Below, piece by piece: positions 45,738 through 55,706 of a stretch of DNA of 64,000 nt. This DNA is from Pseudomonas saponiphila (GTDB taxonomy: Bacteria; Pseudomonadota; Gammaproteobacteria; Pseudomonadales; Pseudomonadaceae): NCBI RefSeq assembly GCF_900105185.1, contig NZ_FNTJ01000002.1, positions 558,001 to 622,000 on the forward strand. The letters run 5' to 3'. Under the pieces are notes generated by a model. It worked only from the letters and a program-made list of their open reading frames with translations. It did not search any database and was not told where the DNA came from. Numbering within the stretch: position 1 is the stretch's first letter; every line of letters starts with the position of its first letter. The translations under genes and the position numbers were made by a program.

Positions 45738-46534
45738 TATTGAGTGACGTCAGCGTTGAAGTATTTCTCCGAGAGTTTTTTCAGCGTGCCATCGGCCCGC
45801 AGCTCTTCGATCGCCTTGTTCACTGCGGCCAGCAGTTCAGGCTCGCCCTTGCGCAGGGCAACACCGGCTTCCTGGCGGGAGAAGGGTTCGCCGGAAACTA
45901 CCAGGGTGTCCTTGGTTTTCTTGATCAGTTCGAAGGCCGCCAGGCGGTCCACCAGAATGGCGTCGATACGGCCTACGCGCAGGTCCTGGTATTTGGTCGG
46001 ATCATCGTCGTAGGTCTTGATGATGGCGTTCGGCACGTTGTCCTTGAGCCATTGCTCGTAGTTGGTGCCCAGGCCCACGCCGACCTTGTGGCCACCCAGG
46101 TCGGCGGCCGTCTTGAACTTGCCTTCGTCCTTTTTCTGGGTCAGGGCCTGGATCCCGGAGATGGTGTAGGGGGTGGAGAAGTCGTACTTTTTCTTGCGCT
46201 CTTCAGAGATGGTCACCTGGTTGATCACCGCGTCCAGGCGCTTGGATTCCAGGGCCGCGAGAATGCCGTCCCACTTGGTCGGCTGCAGCTTGACCTTGAC
46301 CCCGAGCTTGTTCGCCAGGGCCTCGGAGAATTCCACTTCGAAGCCGGCCAGCTTGCCGTTTTCATCGACATAGCTGAAGGGTGGGTAGGTGCCTTCCAGG
46401 CCGACGTTGATCACGCCTGCATCCTTGATCTTCTGCAGTTGCTCGCCGGCAACCGCTTGTCCCATCAGTCCGGCACCGAGGGCCAGGCCCAGTGTGCCAA
46501 TCAGCAGATTGCGACGCAGTACGGAAAAATTCAT
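45737..46534 (-). CDS. Cystine-binding periplasmic protein (TcyJ/FliY-like)
   Basis: 265 residues with an N-terminal signal (LLIGTLGLALGAGLMGQAVA). The binding fold shows INVGLEGTYPPFSYVDENG, FEVEFSEALANKLGVKVKL, the motif SKRLDAVINQVTISEERKK and VGVGLGTNYEQWL. Family and neighbourhood suggest cystine or another sulfur amino acid. It is first in the transporter operon. The gap 46535-46754 upstream is AT-rich promoter DNA without a gene. Confidence 0.9.
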   Translation of the reverse strand: MNFSVLRRNLLIGTLGLALGAGLMGQAVAGEQLQKIKDAGVINVGLEGTYPPFSYVDENGKLAGFEVEFSEALANKLGVKVKLQPTKWDGILAALESKRLDAVINQVTISEERKKKYDFSTPYTISGIQALTQKKDEGKFKTAADLGGHKVGVGLGTNYEQWLKDNVPNAIIKTYDDDPTKYQDLRVGRIDAILVDRLAAFELIKKTKDTLVVSGEPFSRQEAGVALRKGEPELLAAVNKAIEELRADGTLKKLSEKYFNADVTQ

Positions 46535-46754
46535 GACAAGCCCCTGTGATGTTCTTATGCACGATGCGGGTGGGAGATGCAGGCCAATCGGTGAGCCGAG
46601 AGTGACGCCTTATCCTGCCTTAATGCAGCGTATGCGTCTTTTGCCAAATCAGCCTGCGGCGCGACTATAAGGCGACGTTGATAGGATTAAAAATAATATA
46701 AATTCACTTTGTTATTCGTTTTTGTTTGGTTTCCTTTGGTCAATCCCCTTTGTG

Positions 46755-46941
46755 GTAGCTGGCTTGTCAGCGAAGGCGTCCGAGAGGACGACGCAAGGCC
46801 AGCGAGCCTCTTCGCCGGCAAGCCGGCTCCTACAGAAATCTGTGCTGTGTCCCCTGCGTAGGAGCTGGCTTGCCAGCGAAGGCGTCCGTGAGGGCGACGC
46901 AAGGCTTGTGGGCCTCTTCGTCGGCAAGCCGGCTTCTGCAG
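46755..46941. repeat. REPIN pair between dcyD and the cystine transporter
   Basis: Two units (starts about 46755 and 46858), slightly diverged. The last palindrome ends one base before the dcyD stop region (46943). Confidence 0.8.
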
Positions 46942-46942
46942 T

Positions 46943-47938
46943 TCAGGCGAAGGCGCCGGGGTAGGCGAACAGCGCCGGGGCGCCACCGGTGTGCAGGAAG
47001 ATGATCGGGCCATCGTTGAAACGCTGGCGGCCAACGCCATCCAGCAGGCCGGCCATGGCCTTGCCGGTGTACACCGGGTCCAGCAACAGGCCTTCCTGGC
47101 TGGCCAGCAATTTGACCGCGGCCAGGGTGCCGGCATTGGGTTCGCCGTAACGGGGGGCGAAGTATTCGTCCCACAGTTGCACGTTGAAGCTGTCCGGCAG
47201 GGTGACCCCCAGCAGCTCGGCGGTGCGTTCGGCCAGGCCCTGGACCTTGGGCCGCTGATTTTCGTCGCTGCGCGAGACGGTCACGCCGATCACCGGCAAC
47301 TGCGGCAGCACTTCGCTCAAGGCCAGGGCCAGGCCACTGTGGGTGCCGGCGCTGCCGGAGGCCAGGACCACCGCGGCGAATTCCAGGCCGCTGTCTTCGA
47401 TCTGCTGGGCCAGCTCCAGGCCAGCCCTTACGTAACCCAGGGCCCCCAAGGCGTTGGAGCCGCCGATGGGCACCAGGTAGGGTTTCTTGCCGTTGCTGCG
47501 CAGGCGCGCGGCCAGTGCCTGCAACTGTTCGTCGGCCTGGTCGAGGTTCTCCACCAGCTCGACCTTGGCGTCGAACAACTCCAGCAGCAGGCGGTTGCCG
47601 TTGCCCAGGTAGCTGGGGTCTTCGGTGCCGATGGGGTTTTCCAGCAGGGCCACGCAACCCAGGCCGAGCTTGGCGGCCAGGGCCGCAGTCTGGCGCACGT
47701 GGTTGGACTGGATCGCGCCAGCGGTGATCAGGGTATCGGCGCCCTGGGCCAGGGCGTCGGCGGCCAGGTATTCGAGTTTGCGCAGCTTGTTGCCGCCCAT
47801 GGCCAGGGGCGTGGTGTCGTCGCGCTTGACGTAGATATCGCGGCCGATCCAGGACGACAGGCGTTCGAGTTTTTCCAGGGCGGTGGTAGACCCGAGCAGG
47901 TCGAGACGGTGAAAGCGGGCAAGCTGTTGTTTGATCAT
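46943..47938 (-). CDS. dcyD: D-cysteine desulfhydrase
   Basis: 331 residues from ATG 47938 ([20 protein letters not shown]). It is a fold-type II PLP enzyme of the ACC deaminase/DcyD group: [19 protein letters not shown], the PLP lysine in [12 protein letters not shown] (~residue 50), [12 protein letters not shown] and the phosphate loop [11 protein letters not shown]. It converts D-cysteine to pyruvate, sulfide and ammonia. The minus-strand frame stays open far upstream of the ATG, but that part is antisense to epsC and not coding. Confidence 0.9.
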   Translation of the reverse strand: MIKQQLARFHRLDLLGSTTALEKLERLSSWIGRDIYVKRDDTTPLAMGGNKLRKLEYLAADALAQGADTLITAGAIQSNHVRQTAALAAKLGLGCVALLENPIGTEDPSYLGNGNRLLLELFDAKVELVENLDQADEQLQALAARLRSNGKKPYLVPIGGSNALGALGYVRAGLELAQQIEDSGLEFAAVVLASGSAGTHSGLALALSEVLPQLPVIGVTVSRSDENQRPKVQGLAERTAELLGVTLPDSFNVQLWDEYFAPRYGEPNAGTLAAVKLLASQEGLLLDPVYTGKAMAGLLDGVGRQRFNDGPIIFLHTGGAPALFAYPGAFA

Positions 47939-48127
47939 GAGTTCGCACGGAACAGGAAAGGTGCAAGGACTATAGGCAGCGATATTTGCCCGGGCAACCG
48001 CCAATCGCTTATGCGAAAAAGTATTGTAAACCGAACAATTAGTTCTTAAACCCCGCCCTGGCGGGGCGTAAAGTGATCGCCGTTTGCGCGGCCCGATTGT
48101 CCGGCCGCCCGAGTAAGGAGTCTTATC

Positions 48128-49054
48128 GTGAGCGAGCGTTCCAGCCATTGGCAATTGCAGACCATCGTTGGCCAACTGCGCGATGCCCGTGACCAGTGGC
48201 GTACCCGCAACGGTCGGGTCAGCGGCGAGCAGGGCGGCCGTGAATTGCCCTCGCGAGCAGCCATGGCGGAGATCCTTGAGGCCCTGTGCGGAGCCTTGTT
48301 CCCCATGCGCCTGGGGCCGGTGGACCTGCGTGAAGAGAGTGAAGACTTCTACGTCGGCCACACCCTGGACGCCGCCCTCAACTCGTTGCTGGCCCAGGCG
48401 CGCCTGGAGCTGCGTTATGTGGCCCGGCAGAACGGCGAGGCGGATGCCGAGGTCGATGCCAAGGCGATTCGCCTGATCCAGGATTTCGCCCTGGCCCTGC
48501 CGGGCCTGCGGGTGTTGCTCGACACCGACGTGCTGGCCGCCTACCACGGTGACCCGGCGGCCCGCAGCGTCGATGAAGTGCTGCTGTGCTACCCGGGCAT
48601 CCTGGCGGTGATTCACCACCGCCTGGCGCATCATCTGTACCGCGCTGGCCTGCCGTTGCTGGCGCGGATCAGCTCGGAAATCGCCCACTCGGCCACTGGC
48701 ATCGACATTCACCCGGGGGCGCAGATCGGCCGCAGTTTTTTCATCGACCACGGCACCGGCGTGGTGATCGGCGAGACCGCGATCATCGGCGAGCGGGTGC
48801 GCATCTACCAGGCGGTAACCCTGGGCGCCAAGCGCTTCCCGGCGGACGAGGACGGCCAGTTGCAGAAGGGTCACCCGCGCCACCCGATCGTCGAGGATGA
48901 CGTGGTGATCTACGCCGGCGCGACCATTCTCGGGCGCATCACCATCGGCAAGGGCTCGACCATTGGCGGCAACGTCTGGCTGACCCGCAGCGTGCCGGCC
49001 GGTTGCAACCTGACCCAGGCCAACCTGCAGCACGACGACGGCTCGCAGAAGTAG
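48128..49054 (+). CDS. epsC: Serine O-acetyltransferase EpsC
   Basis: 308 residues beginning at GTG 48128, with AAGGAG 7 bp upstream. An N-terminal helical domain is followed by left-handed beta-helix hexapeptide repeats: [50 protein letters not shown]. It forms O-acetylserine, the acceptor for sulfide in cysteine synthesis. It is divergent from dcyD, which releases sulfide. The stop codon TAG (49052-49054) is the TAG of the first REP palindrome. Confidence 0.92.
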   Translation: MSERSSHWQLQTIVGQLRDARDQWRTRNGRVSGEQGGRELPSRAAMAEILEALCGALFPMRLGPVDLREESEDFYVGHTLDAALNSLLAQARLELRYVARQNGEADAEVDAKAIRLIQDFALALPGLRVLLDTDVLAAYHGDPAARSVDEVLLCYPGILAVIHHRLAHHLYRAGLPLLARISSEIAHSATGIDIHPGAQIGRSFFIDHGTGVVIGETAIIGERVRIYQAVTLGAKRFPADEDGQLQKGHPRHPIVEDDVVIYAGATILGRITIGKGSTIGGNVWLTRSVPAGCNLTQANLQHDDGSQK

Positions 49055-49346
49055 GAGCTGGCTTGCCAGCGAAGGCGTCCCCGAGAACGATGCAGGTCTT
49101 GCGGGCCTCTTCGCCGGCAAGCCGGCTCCTACCCAGGAATGTGCACGGCCGCTTGCTGTAGGAGCTGGCTTGCCAGCGAAGGCGCCCCTGAGAGCGGTGC
49201 AGATCTTGCGGGCCTCTTCGCCGGCAAGCCGGCTCCTACCCAGGAATGTGCACGGCCGCTTGCTGTAGGAGCTGGCTTGCCAGCGAAGGCGTCCCTGAGA
49301 GCGGTGCAGATCTTGCGGGCCTTTTCGCCGGCAAGCCGGCTCCTAC
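49051..49346. repeat. REPIN array, three tandem units
   Basis: Starts at 49051, 49158 and 49265, exactly 107 bp apart; spacers (CAGGAATGTGCACGGCCGCT) are repeated as well. It begins inside the epsC stop codon. Confidence 0.92.
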
Positions 49347-49466
49347 GGAGGGGGGACGTTTTGTTCTGCTGAACGATTCCGTTCGACATCCGTCATACCC
49401 TTCCTTGAGCTAGCGTACTGAACGGTACCGCTGAGCCCTGCGATTAGTCCTGAAACGCCTATCCAT

Positions 49467-49496
49467 GTTTAACTTGAACGCTCGTTCAAGTTAAAC
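49467..49496. promoter_or_regulatory. Perfect 14-bp-arm palindrome upstream of betT, probable BetI site
   Basis: GTTTAACTTGAACG, a CT spacer, then CGTTCAAGTTAAAC. The inner TTGAACG-N2-CGTTCAA resembles operators of the choline-responsive TetR repressor BetI. It ends 91 bp before the betT start. No betI gene is in the window, so the regulator would act from elsewhere. Confidence 0.6.
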
Positions 49497-49587
49497 CGGC
49501 GGTTCGCTGCCCGCTCACAACAGGAGGCTTGCCTTTGCTGAGTCCGTACATTTCAGCCATGTTTCATCCCTTCGAGGTGCACCGATC

Positions 49588-51588
49588 ATGAGTGCGCCAT
49601 CCAGCTCCGCGAATACTCTGATTCGCATGAACCCCCCGGTGTTCTACTTCGCCGCGAGCTTTATCCTGATCTTCGGCGTGGTGGTGATTTCCATGCCGGA
49701 ACAGGCCGGCGCCTGGCTCCTGGCCGCGCAGAACTGGGCGGCCAATACGGTCGGCTGGTACTACATGCTGGCCATGACCCTGTACCTGGTCTTCGTGGTG
49801 GTCACCGCCTTGTCCGGCTACGGCAAGATCAAGCTCGGTGCCGACCACGACGAACCCGAGTTCAGTTACCTGTCCTGGGCCGGCATGCTGTTCGCCGCCG
49901 GGATCAGTATCACCCTGTTCTTCTTCTGCGTTTCCGAACCCCTGACCCACATGCTGCAACCGCCTCAGGGCGAGGCCGGCACCGCCGAGGCGGCGCGCCA
50001 GGGCATGCAGTTGCTGTTCCTGCACTGGGGCCTGCACGGCTGGGGGGTGTTCGCTTTCGTCGGCATGGCCCTGGCCTATTTCGCCTACCGGCATAACCTG
50101 CCGCTGGCCCTGCGTTCGGCGCTGTATCCGCTGATCGGCAAGCGCATCAACGGCCCCATCGGCTACGCGGTGGACGGCTTCGGCATCATCGCCACGGTGT
50201 TCGGCTTGGGCGCCGACATGGGCTTTGGCGTGCTGCACTTGAACTCCGGTCTCGATTACCTGTTCGGCATTGCCCATACCCAGTGGATCCAGGTTGGCCT
50301 GATCACCCTGATGATGGGCGCGGCGATCATTGTCGCGGTGTCCGGAGTCGACAAGGGTGTGCGGGTGATGTCCGACATCAACATGCTGCTAGCGGTGGCG
50401 CTGCTGCTGTTCGTGCTGTTCGCCGGTCCGCCCCAGCACTTGCTCAACACCCTGATCCAGAACCTCGGGGACTATCTGGGGGCGTTGCCGACCAAGAGTT
50501 TCGATGTCTACGCCTACAACAAGCCCAGTGACTGGCTGGGCGGCTGGACCGTGTTCTACTGGGCCTGGTGGATTGCTTGGTCGCCGTTCGTGGGGTTGTT
50601 CATCGCGCGGATTTCCCGGGGCCGGACCATCCGCGAGTTCGTCTTCGGCGTGCTGCTGATTCCCCTGGGCTTCACCCTGGCGTGGATGTCGATCTTCGGT
50701 AACAGCGCCATCGACCAGGTGCTCAACCATGGCATGAGCGCCCTGGGCTTGTCGGCCATCGACAACCCCTCGATGACCCTTTACCTGCTACTGGAAACCT
50801 ACCCCTGGAGCAAGACCGTGATCGCGGTCACGGTGTTCATCAGCTTCGTGTTCTTCGTCACTTCGGCGGACTCCGGCACCGTGGTGCTCTCGACCCTGTC
50901 GGCCAGGGGCGGCAACGCCGACGAAGACGGGCCGAAATGGCTGCGGGTGTTCTGGGGCGCGATGACCGCGCTGGTCACCAGCGCGCTGTTGTTCGCCGGC
51001 AGCATCGACTCGCTGAAGTCGGCGGTGGTGCTGACCTCGCTGCCGTTCTCGCTGATCCTGCTGCTGATGATGTGGGGGCTGCACAAGGCGTTCTACCTGG
51101 AATCGCAGCGGCGCATTGCCCAGCTGCACTCTCTGGCGCCGGTCGCGCCTTCGCGGCGGGGCAAGGGCGGCTGGCGCCAGCGCCTGAGCCAGGCGGTGCA
51201 TTTCCCGTCCCGCGATGAGGTGTATCGCTTCCTCGACCAGACGGTGCGCCCGGCCATCGAGGAGGTGACCGCGGTGTTCGCCGAGAAGGGTCTGAACGTG
51301 GTGACCCAGCCCGACCCGGCCAATGACAGCGTCAGCCTGGAGATCGGCCATGGCGATCAGCACCCGTTCATCTACCAGGTGCAGATGCGCGGCTACTTCA
51401 CTCCGTCTTTCGCCCGTGGCGGCATGGGCCCGAAGGAGCTGCGCAACCGCCGCTACTACCGGGCCGAAGTGCATCTGGCCGAGGGCAGTCAGGATTACGA
51501 TCTGATGGGCTACAGTAAGGAGCAGATCATCAACGACATCCTCGACCAGTACGAACGCCACATGCAGTTCCTGCATCTGGTGCGCTGA
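49588..51588 (+). CDS. betT: BCCT-family choline/betaine transporter BetT
   Basis: 666 residues with 12 membrane segments in the first ~520 residues and a long cytoplasmic C-terminal domain, as in proton-coupled high-capacity BetT. Family motifs include FLHWGLHGWGVFAFVGMALA (~residue 145) and FYWAWWIAWSPFVGLFIARI (~residue 330). It imports choline for glycine betaine synthesis or use. It is preceded by the palindrome at 49467-49496. Confidence 0.93.
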   Translation: MSAPSSSANTLIRMNPPVFYFAASFILIFGVVVISMPEQAGAWLLAAQNWAANTVGWYYMLAMTLYLVFVVVTALSGYGKIKLGADHDEPEFSYLSWAGMLFAAGISITLFFFCVSEPLTHMLQPPQGEAGTAEAARQGMQLLFLHWGLHGWGVFAFVGMALAYFAYRHNLPLALRSALYPLIGKRINGPIGYAVDGFGIIATVFGLGADMGFGVLHLNSGLDYLFGIAHTQWIQVGLITLMMGAAIIVAVSGVDKGVRVMSDINMLLAVALLLFVLFAGPPQHLLNTLIQNLGDYLGALPTKSFDVYAYNKPSDWLGGWTVFYWAWWIAWSPFVGLFIARISRGRTIREFVFGVLLIPLGFTLAWMSIFGNSAIDQVLNHGMSALGLSAIDNPSMTLYLLLETYPWSKTVIAVTVFISFVFFVTSADSGTVVLSTLSARGGNADEDGPKWLRVFWGAMTALVTSALLFAGSIDSLKSAVVLTSLPFSLILLLMMWGLHKAFYLESQRRIAQLHSLAPVAPSRRGKGGWRQRLSQAVHFPSRDEVYRFLDQTVRPAIEEVTAVFAEKGLNVVTQPDPANDSVSLEIGHGDQHPFIYQVQMRGYFTPSFARGGMGPKELRNRRYYRAEVHLAEGSQDYDLMGYSKEQIINDILDQYERHMQFLHLVR

Positions 51589-51597
51589 GCCAGGTGC

Positions 51598-51855
51598 TCA
51601 GGCCCTGGTGAGCAGCAGGTAGAGCACCAGGGCCAGCACCGGCACGGCAAACACCAGACTGCCGACCATCAGTTCCGACCTCAGGGGCTGATGGGCGGTG
51701 ACCATCCCCACGGCGCCGTTGATCACCGTCAACGCCAGCCACAACCCGGTAAATCCGTAGCTCAATGTCGCTCGGGAAAAGCCCAGCCGCTCGCCGATGA
51801 ACAGCAGCAGTGCCAGCAGAATCAGGCCGAAGGTGATGATGATGGTGGTGTGCAT
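51598..51855 (-). CDS. Small three-helix membrane protein, unknown
   Basis: 85 residues, with three hydrophobic segments (residues ~4-22, ~32-52, ~62-82) and few charges. It is convergent with betT, 10 bp from its stop. No family recognised. The ~195 bp upstream contains no further gene. Confidence 0.65.
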   Translation of the reverse strand: MHTTIIITFGLILLALLLFIGERLGFSRATLSYGFTGLWLALTVINGAVGMVTAHQPLRSELMVGSLVFAVPVLALVLYLLLTRA

Positions 51856-52050
51856 GGAAAGCGTCTCCTGCAGGAGCGGTCGGACGATGTCGCGCCAGCC
51901 GGCTCGGGGTGTTTGCCGGCCTGTTCATGGAGCATAGGCGGCAAACCGGCTCGCTTGCGGTCGGTGCAAGGCTTGAGCAAATCTTCGCCGACAAGTCGGA
52001 GTTCGCGTTCCGGCATTGTGCTCGGCGCTGCGCGAACTGCCGGCCTGAGG

Positions 52051-53097
52051 CTAGGTGCTTTCGCGCTCTATCACCTGGCATTGCAGCAGGTTCAGGCGCT
52101 GCACTGGCGCGCGGGTTGGCAGCACCCCGAGGCTTTCCAGGACCCGGGTCGCGGCCAGTACGCCGATCTCCAGCGCCGGTGGCTGGATGGTGCTCAGGCT
52201 GGGCAGCAGCATCTGGGCAAAGGGGTAGTCGCCAAAGCCCAGCACCGCGCAGTCTTGGGGAATCTTCAGCCCGGCGCGTTGCCCCGCCAGCAGGCCGCCG
52301 GCGGCCAGGTTGTCGTTGGCGAAGATGATGGCGTCGGGGCGCGGTGAGGCGCTCATCAGGGTCTGCATGGCCTGTTTCCCTGCTTCGAAGGGGGGCAGGT
52401 CGGGTTCCGGGGCAAACACCCTGGGGGGCAATTCCAACTCTTCCAGGGTGGCGAGATAGCCGTCGCGGCGCTCCAGGGCGCTGTAGTCGCCGGGGGCGCT
52501 GTTCTGCACGAAGGCAATGCGCCGGTAGCCCTTGGCGTGCAGGTGGCGAACCGCGCTGACCCCGACCTGAAAGTGAGAAAAGCCGATCTGCATGGGCTGG
52601 CGCTGTGGCTGGTAGTCCCAGGTTTCGATCAGCGGGATCTCGGTTTCGGCGAGCATCTTTTCCGTGCCTGGGCTGTGGAAGTGGCTGGTCAGCACCAGGG
52701 CTGCCGGCGACCAGCCGAGAAAGGCCCGTACCGCGCTCTCTTCCTGTTTCTCGTCGAAGTAGCTGGAGGCCAGCAGCAACTGATAGCCATGGCGGCTGAG
52801 GGTGTCGCTGAAGCCCTGGATGGTCTGGGCGAAGATCGGTCCGGAAATGTTCGGAATGACCATGGCGACGATTCTGCCCCGGGCCGAGGCCAAGCCGCCG
52901 GCCACCAGATTGGGCACGTAGCCGAGTTCCGCCACCACGGCGGCGATGCGTTCCCGACGTTCGGGAGAGACGCTCTCGGGCTGGTTGAAGTAGCGCGACA
53001 CGGTGATCGCCGAGACCCCGGCCTGGCGCGCCACGGTGTTCAGGGTCACGCGGCCGGCGCCGCGGCGCTTGCGGCCAGGCGCTGGGTCAGTGGTCAT
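52051..53097 (-). CDS. LacI/GntR-type transcriptional regulator
   Basis: 348 residues from ATG 53097, which has AGGA 8 bp upstream. It has a LacI HTH (VTLNTVARQAGVSAITVSRY), hinge helix (PNLVAGGLASARG) and a periplasmic-binding-like effector domain (VAMVIPNISGPIFAQ). The usual ligands of this GntR-like subgroup are sugar acids. It faces the TonB receptor gene across an intergenic region holding a perfect operator (53186-53199). Confidence 0.9.
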   Translation of the reverse strand: MTTDPAPGRKRRGAGRVTLNTVARQAGVSAITVSRYFNQPESVSPERRERIAAVVAELGYVPNLVAGGLASARGRIVAMVIPNISGPIFAQTIQGFSDTLSRHGYQLLLASSYFDEKQEESAVRAFLGWSPAALVLTSHFHSPGTEKMLAETEIPLIETWDYQPQRQPMQIGFSHFQVGVSAVRHLHAKGYRRIAFVQNSAPGDYSALERRDGYLATLEELELPPRVFAPEPDLPPFEAGKQAMQTLMSASPRPDAIIFANDNLAAGGLLAGQRAGLKIPQDCAVLGFGDYPFAQMLLPSLSTIQPPALEIGVLAATRVLESLGVLPTRAPVQRLNLLQCQVIEREST

Positions 53098-53185
53098 GAG
53101 GGCATTCCTTGGACTGAACAAAAAGGCATATAAAAGTAATTTTTCAGTATTTGACGCTCTATGCAGAGCGTGTCGATACTGGCGA

Positions 53186-53199
53186 TGTTAGCGCTAACA
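53186..53199. promoter_or_regulatory. LacI/GntR-type operator, perfect palindrome
   Basis: TGTTAGCGCTAACA lies between the divergent regulator (53097) and the TonB receptor gene (53303). Its central CG and length are typical of LacI-family sites, so control of both genes by the adjacent regulator is likely. Confidence 0.75.
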
Positions 53200-53302
53200 A
53201 GGCGTCATGTCTGCTACTCGCTCGAGCGAATGTCCAAGACAGATTTCAGGCACTGCCGGCGCAGATCGGCAGCGGTTCGGGGCATTTTCCAGCAGGTGCA
53301 GC

Positions 53303-55564
53303 ATGCAGAATTTTCTTGGGGAGCAGCACAGACTCGCGCGGTCGATCCGTGGCACCACTTCATCTCGGCCGCATCTGGGCTGGTTGCTGGCGGGGCTGGC
53401 GGCCCTGCCGTTGCCCGCGGCCCATGCCGCCGTCGACGGCGGAGTTGGCGCACAGGATCAGGAGCCGACGCTGAAGTCGGTGACCGTCACCGCCACCCGC
53501 CGCGAAGAGTCGCTGCAGAAGGTGCCGGTGGCGGTTTCAGTGGTGGATGGCGAGCAGTTGGAGCGGGACAACCGCAACGGCGTGGCGAGCATCGTGCAGC
53601 AGGTGCCGTCGCTGAATTTCCGTACCGGGGCGTCGAACAAGGACACCTCGCTGTTCATCCGTGGCGTGGGGACTATTTCCACCTCGCCGGGCGTCGAACC
53701 GACGGTGGCCACCGTGATCGACGGCGTGGTCTACGGGCGGCCCGGACAGGCCACCCTGGATCTGCTGGACCTGGAGCGCATCGAGGTGCTGCGGGGTCCC
53801 CAGGGCACCCTGTTCGGCAAGAACGCTTCGGCCGGGGTGCTGAATATCGTGACCAAGGCGCCTTCCGCCGAGACGCACGGTTACATCGATCAGTCCTACT
53901 ACAGCGGCAACGAAAGCCGTACCCGTTTCGGTATTGGCGGCAGCCTGATTCCCGACACCCTCAAGGGTTCGGTCACCGCCTTGTTCGGCAGTTACGACGG
54001 CAATGTGGACAACCTGCACAACGGCCAGGAGGTCAACGGCTACAACCGCAAGGGCGTGCGCGGCAAGCTGGAGTTCACTCCCAGCGAGGATCTCAAGTTC
54101 ACCCTGGCCGCGGACTACATGCAGGCCCACGACGACGCACCCAATGGCGTGGTGAGCAAGGCCCTGACCCCGGCCTTCGCCAATGCCCTGAACCCGGTCC
54201 GGGCCAGCAGCGACAACCGCGACATCAACACCGATACCCGCACCCACGTGGACGACATCAACAAGGGCCTGTCCGGCCAGCTGGACTGGAACCTCGGCGA
54301 TTACACCCTGACATCCATCACCGCCTGGCGTGGCTGGAACAACACCCAGTATCAGGATGGCGACCGTCTTGGCACGGTCACCGCGGCGTTTCCCGGGACC
54401 GCCGACAAGGGCGACCTGGACTACAACCAGTACTCGCAGGAGCTGCGCCTGGCCTCACCCAAGGGGCAGTTCCTGGAGTACGTCGGCGGCCTGTTCTACA
54501 TGCACGGCAAGGACGAGGAAACCTACCGGCGCACCCTGACCACCACCACCAGCGTCAACCGTGGCGTCGCCGATTACAGCACCACCAACGACAGCTACGC
54601 CGTGTTTGGCGAGAGCACCCTGAACTTCACCGGGGACTTTCGTGGTATCGCCGGTTTGCGCTGGACCCACGATGACCTGAAATACGACCACCGGCGGGTG
54701 TCGACTTCACCCACCACGGTCAGCGGGATCCAGCCGGGCACCCAGAGTTCCGGCTCGGTGGATGAGGACGGCTGGTCCGGTCGCCTGGGCCTGCAATACG
54801 ACCTCAGCGACACGGTCACCAGCTACCTGACCTATTCCCGCGGCTACAAGGGCCCGGCCTACAACGTGTTCTTCAACATGCAGCCGCGGGACACCGGCGC
54901 GCTGAAACCCGAAACCTCCAATACCTGGGAGGCGGGGATCAAGGCCAGCACCTGGAACAATCGTCTGACCACCAACCTCGCGGTGTTCCACAGCGAGTAC
55001 GACAACTACCAGGCCAACTTCTTCGACACCGTGGCCGGGCAGGTGGTGACCCGCCTGATCAATGCCGGCAGCGTCAGCAGCGAGGGTGTCGAGCTGGATT
55101 ACGCCTTGCAGGCCACCCAGCAACTGAAGCTCTCCGGAGCCCTGGCCTACACCCGGGCGCGGATCGACGAATTCGCCTGCCCGGCGGGGGCGGCGGCCTC
55201 CTGCAACGTCAATGGCAAGCCGTTGCCCTTCAGCCCGGATTGGAAAAGCTATGTGCGGGCCGACTACAGCATTCCCCTGGACAACGGCCTGGATATCGAA
55301 CTGGGCACCGACTACAGCTGGCAAAGCGAAGTGCAGTACGACATCAGCCAGAACCTCGACACCAAGCAAGGCGCCTACGGCATCTGGAACGCCAGCATTG
55401 CCCTGGCCGACTACAACGATGGCTGGCGCGTGGCGTTGCTGGGCAAGAACCTGGCTGACAAGTCCTATTCGCCGCTATTGGCCAGTGGCGGCAACTACAT
55501 CTATCGCGCGGTGCCCCGGGATGACGAACGTTATTTCGGCGTACAGCTGCGCAAGGACTTCTGA
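53303..55564 (+). CDS. TonB-dependent outer-membrane receptor
   Basis: 753 residues from ATG 53303. The signal region (HLGWLLAGLAALPLPAAHAA) is followed by the TonB-box-like LKSVTVTATRREE, the plug (QQVPSLNFRTG, IEVLRGPQGTLFGKNASAGV) and the barrel ending LRKDF. An open frame extends upstream to 53207, but that would cover the spacer after the operator. Control by the LacI-type regulator, unusual for iron receptors, suggests a carbon or organosulfur substrate. Confidence 0.9.
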   Translation: MQNFLGEQHRLARSIRGTTSSRPHLGWLLAGLAALPLPAAHAAVDGGVGAQDQEPTLKSVTVTATRREESLQKVPVAVSVVDGEQLERDNRNGVASIVQQVPSLNFRTGASNKDTSLFIRGVGTISTSPGVEPTVATVIDGVVYGRPGQATLDLLDLERIEVLRGPQGTLFGKNASAGVLNIVTKAPSAETHGYIDQSYYSGNESRTRFGIGGSLIPDTLKGSVTALFGSYDGNVDNLHNGQEVNGYNRKGVRGKLEFTPSEDLKFTLAADYMQAHDDAPNGVVSKALTPAFANALNPVRASSDNRDINTDTRTHVDDINKGLSGQLDWNLGDYTLTSITAWRGWNNTQYQDGDRLGTVTAAFPGTADKGDLDYNQYSQELRLASPKGQFLEYVGGLFYMHGKDEETYRRTLTTTTSVNRGVADYSTTNDSYAVFGESTLNFTGDFRGIAGLRWTHDDLKYDHRRVSTSPTTVSGIQPGTQSSGSVDEDGWSGRLGLQYDLSDTVTSYLTYSRGYKGPAYNVFFNMQPRDTGALKPETSNTWEAGIKASTWNNRLTTNLAVFHSEYDNYQANFFDTVAGQVVTRLINAGSVSSEGVELDYALQATQQLKLSGALAYTRARIDEFACPAGAAASCNVNGKPLPFSPDWKSYVRADYSIPLDNGLDIELGTDYSWQSEVQYDISQNLDTKQGAYGIWNASIALADYNDGWRVALLGKNLADKSYSPLLASGGNYIYRAVPRDDERYFGVQLRKDF

Positions 55565-55577
55565 TGCCTGCCCGACT

Positions 55578-55659
55578 GTAGGAGCCGGCTTGCTGGTGAA
55601 GGGGGCTGCGAGATGGGCGTAGGTCTTGCGATTGCTTTCGCTGGCAAGCCAGCTCCTAC
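55578..55659. repeat. REPIN, one unit
   Basis: GTAGGAGCCGGCTTGC and the inverse GGCAAGCCAGCTCCTAC between the receptor and monooxygenase genes. Confidence 0.8.
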
Positions 55660-55706
55660 GGCGGGTGTTGGGGTGTTCCTTTTGCAGCATGAACCAGGAG
55701 TGATCC

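Noticed and set aside
47939..49120. Extension of the D-cysteine desulfhydrase frame to a 725-codon reading frame
   Set aside because: The extra part is antisense to epsC and the REP. The family N-terminus is at 47938.
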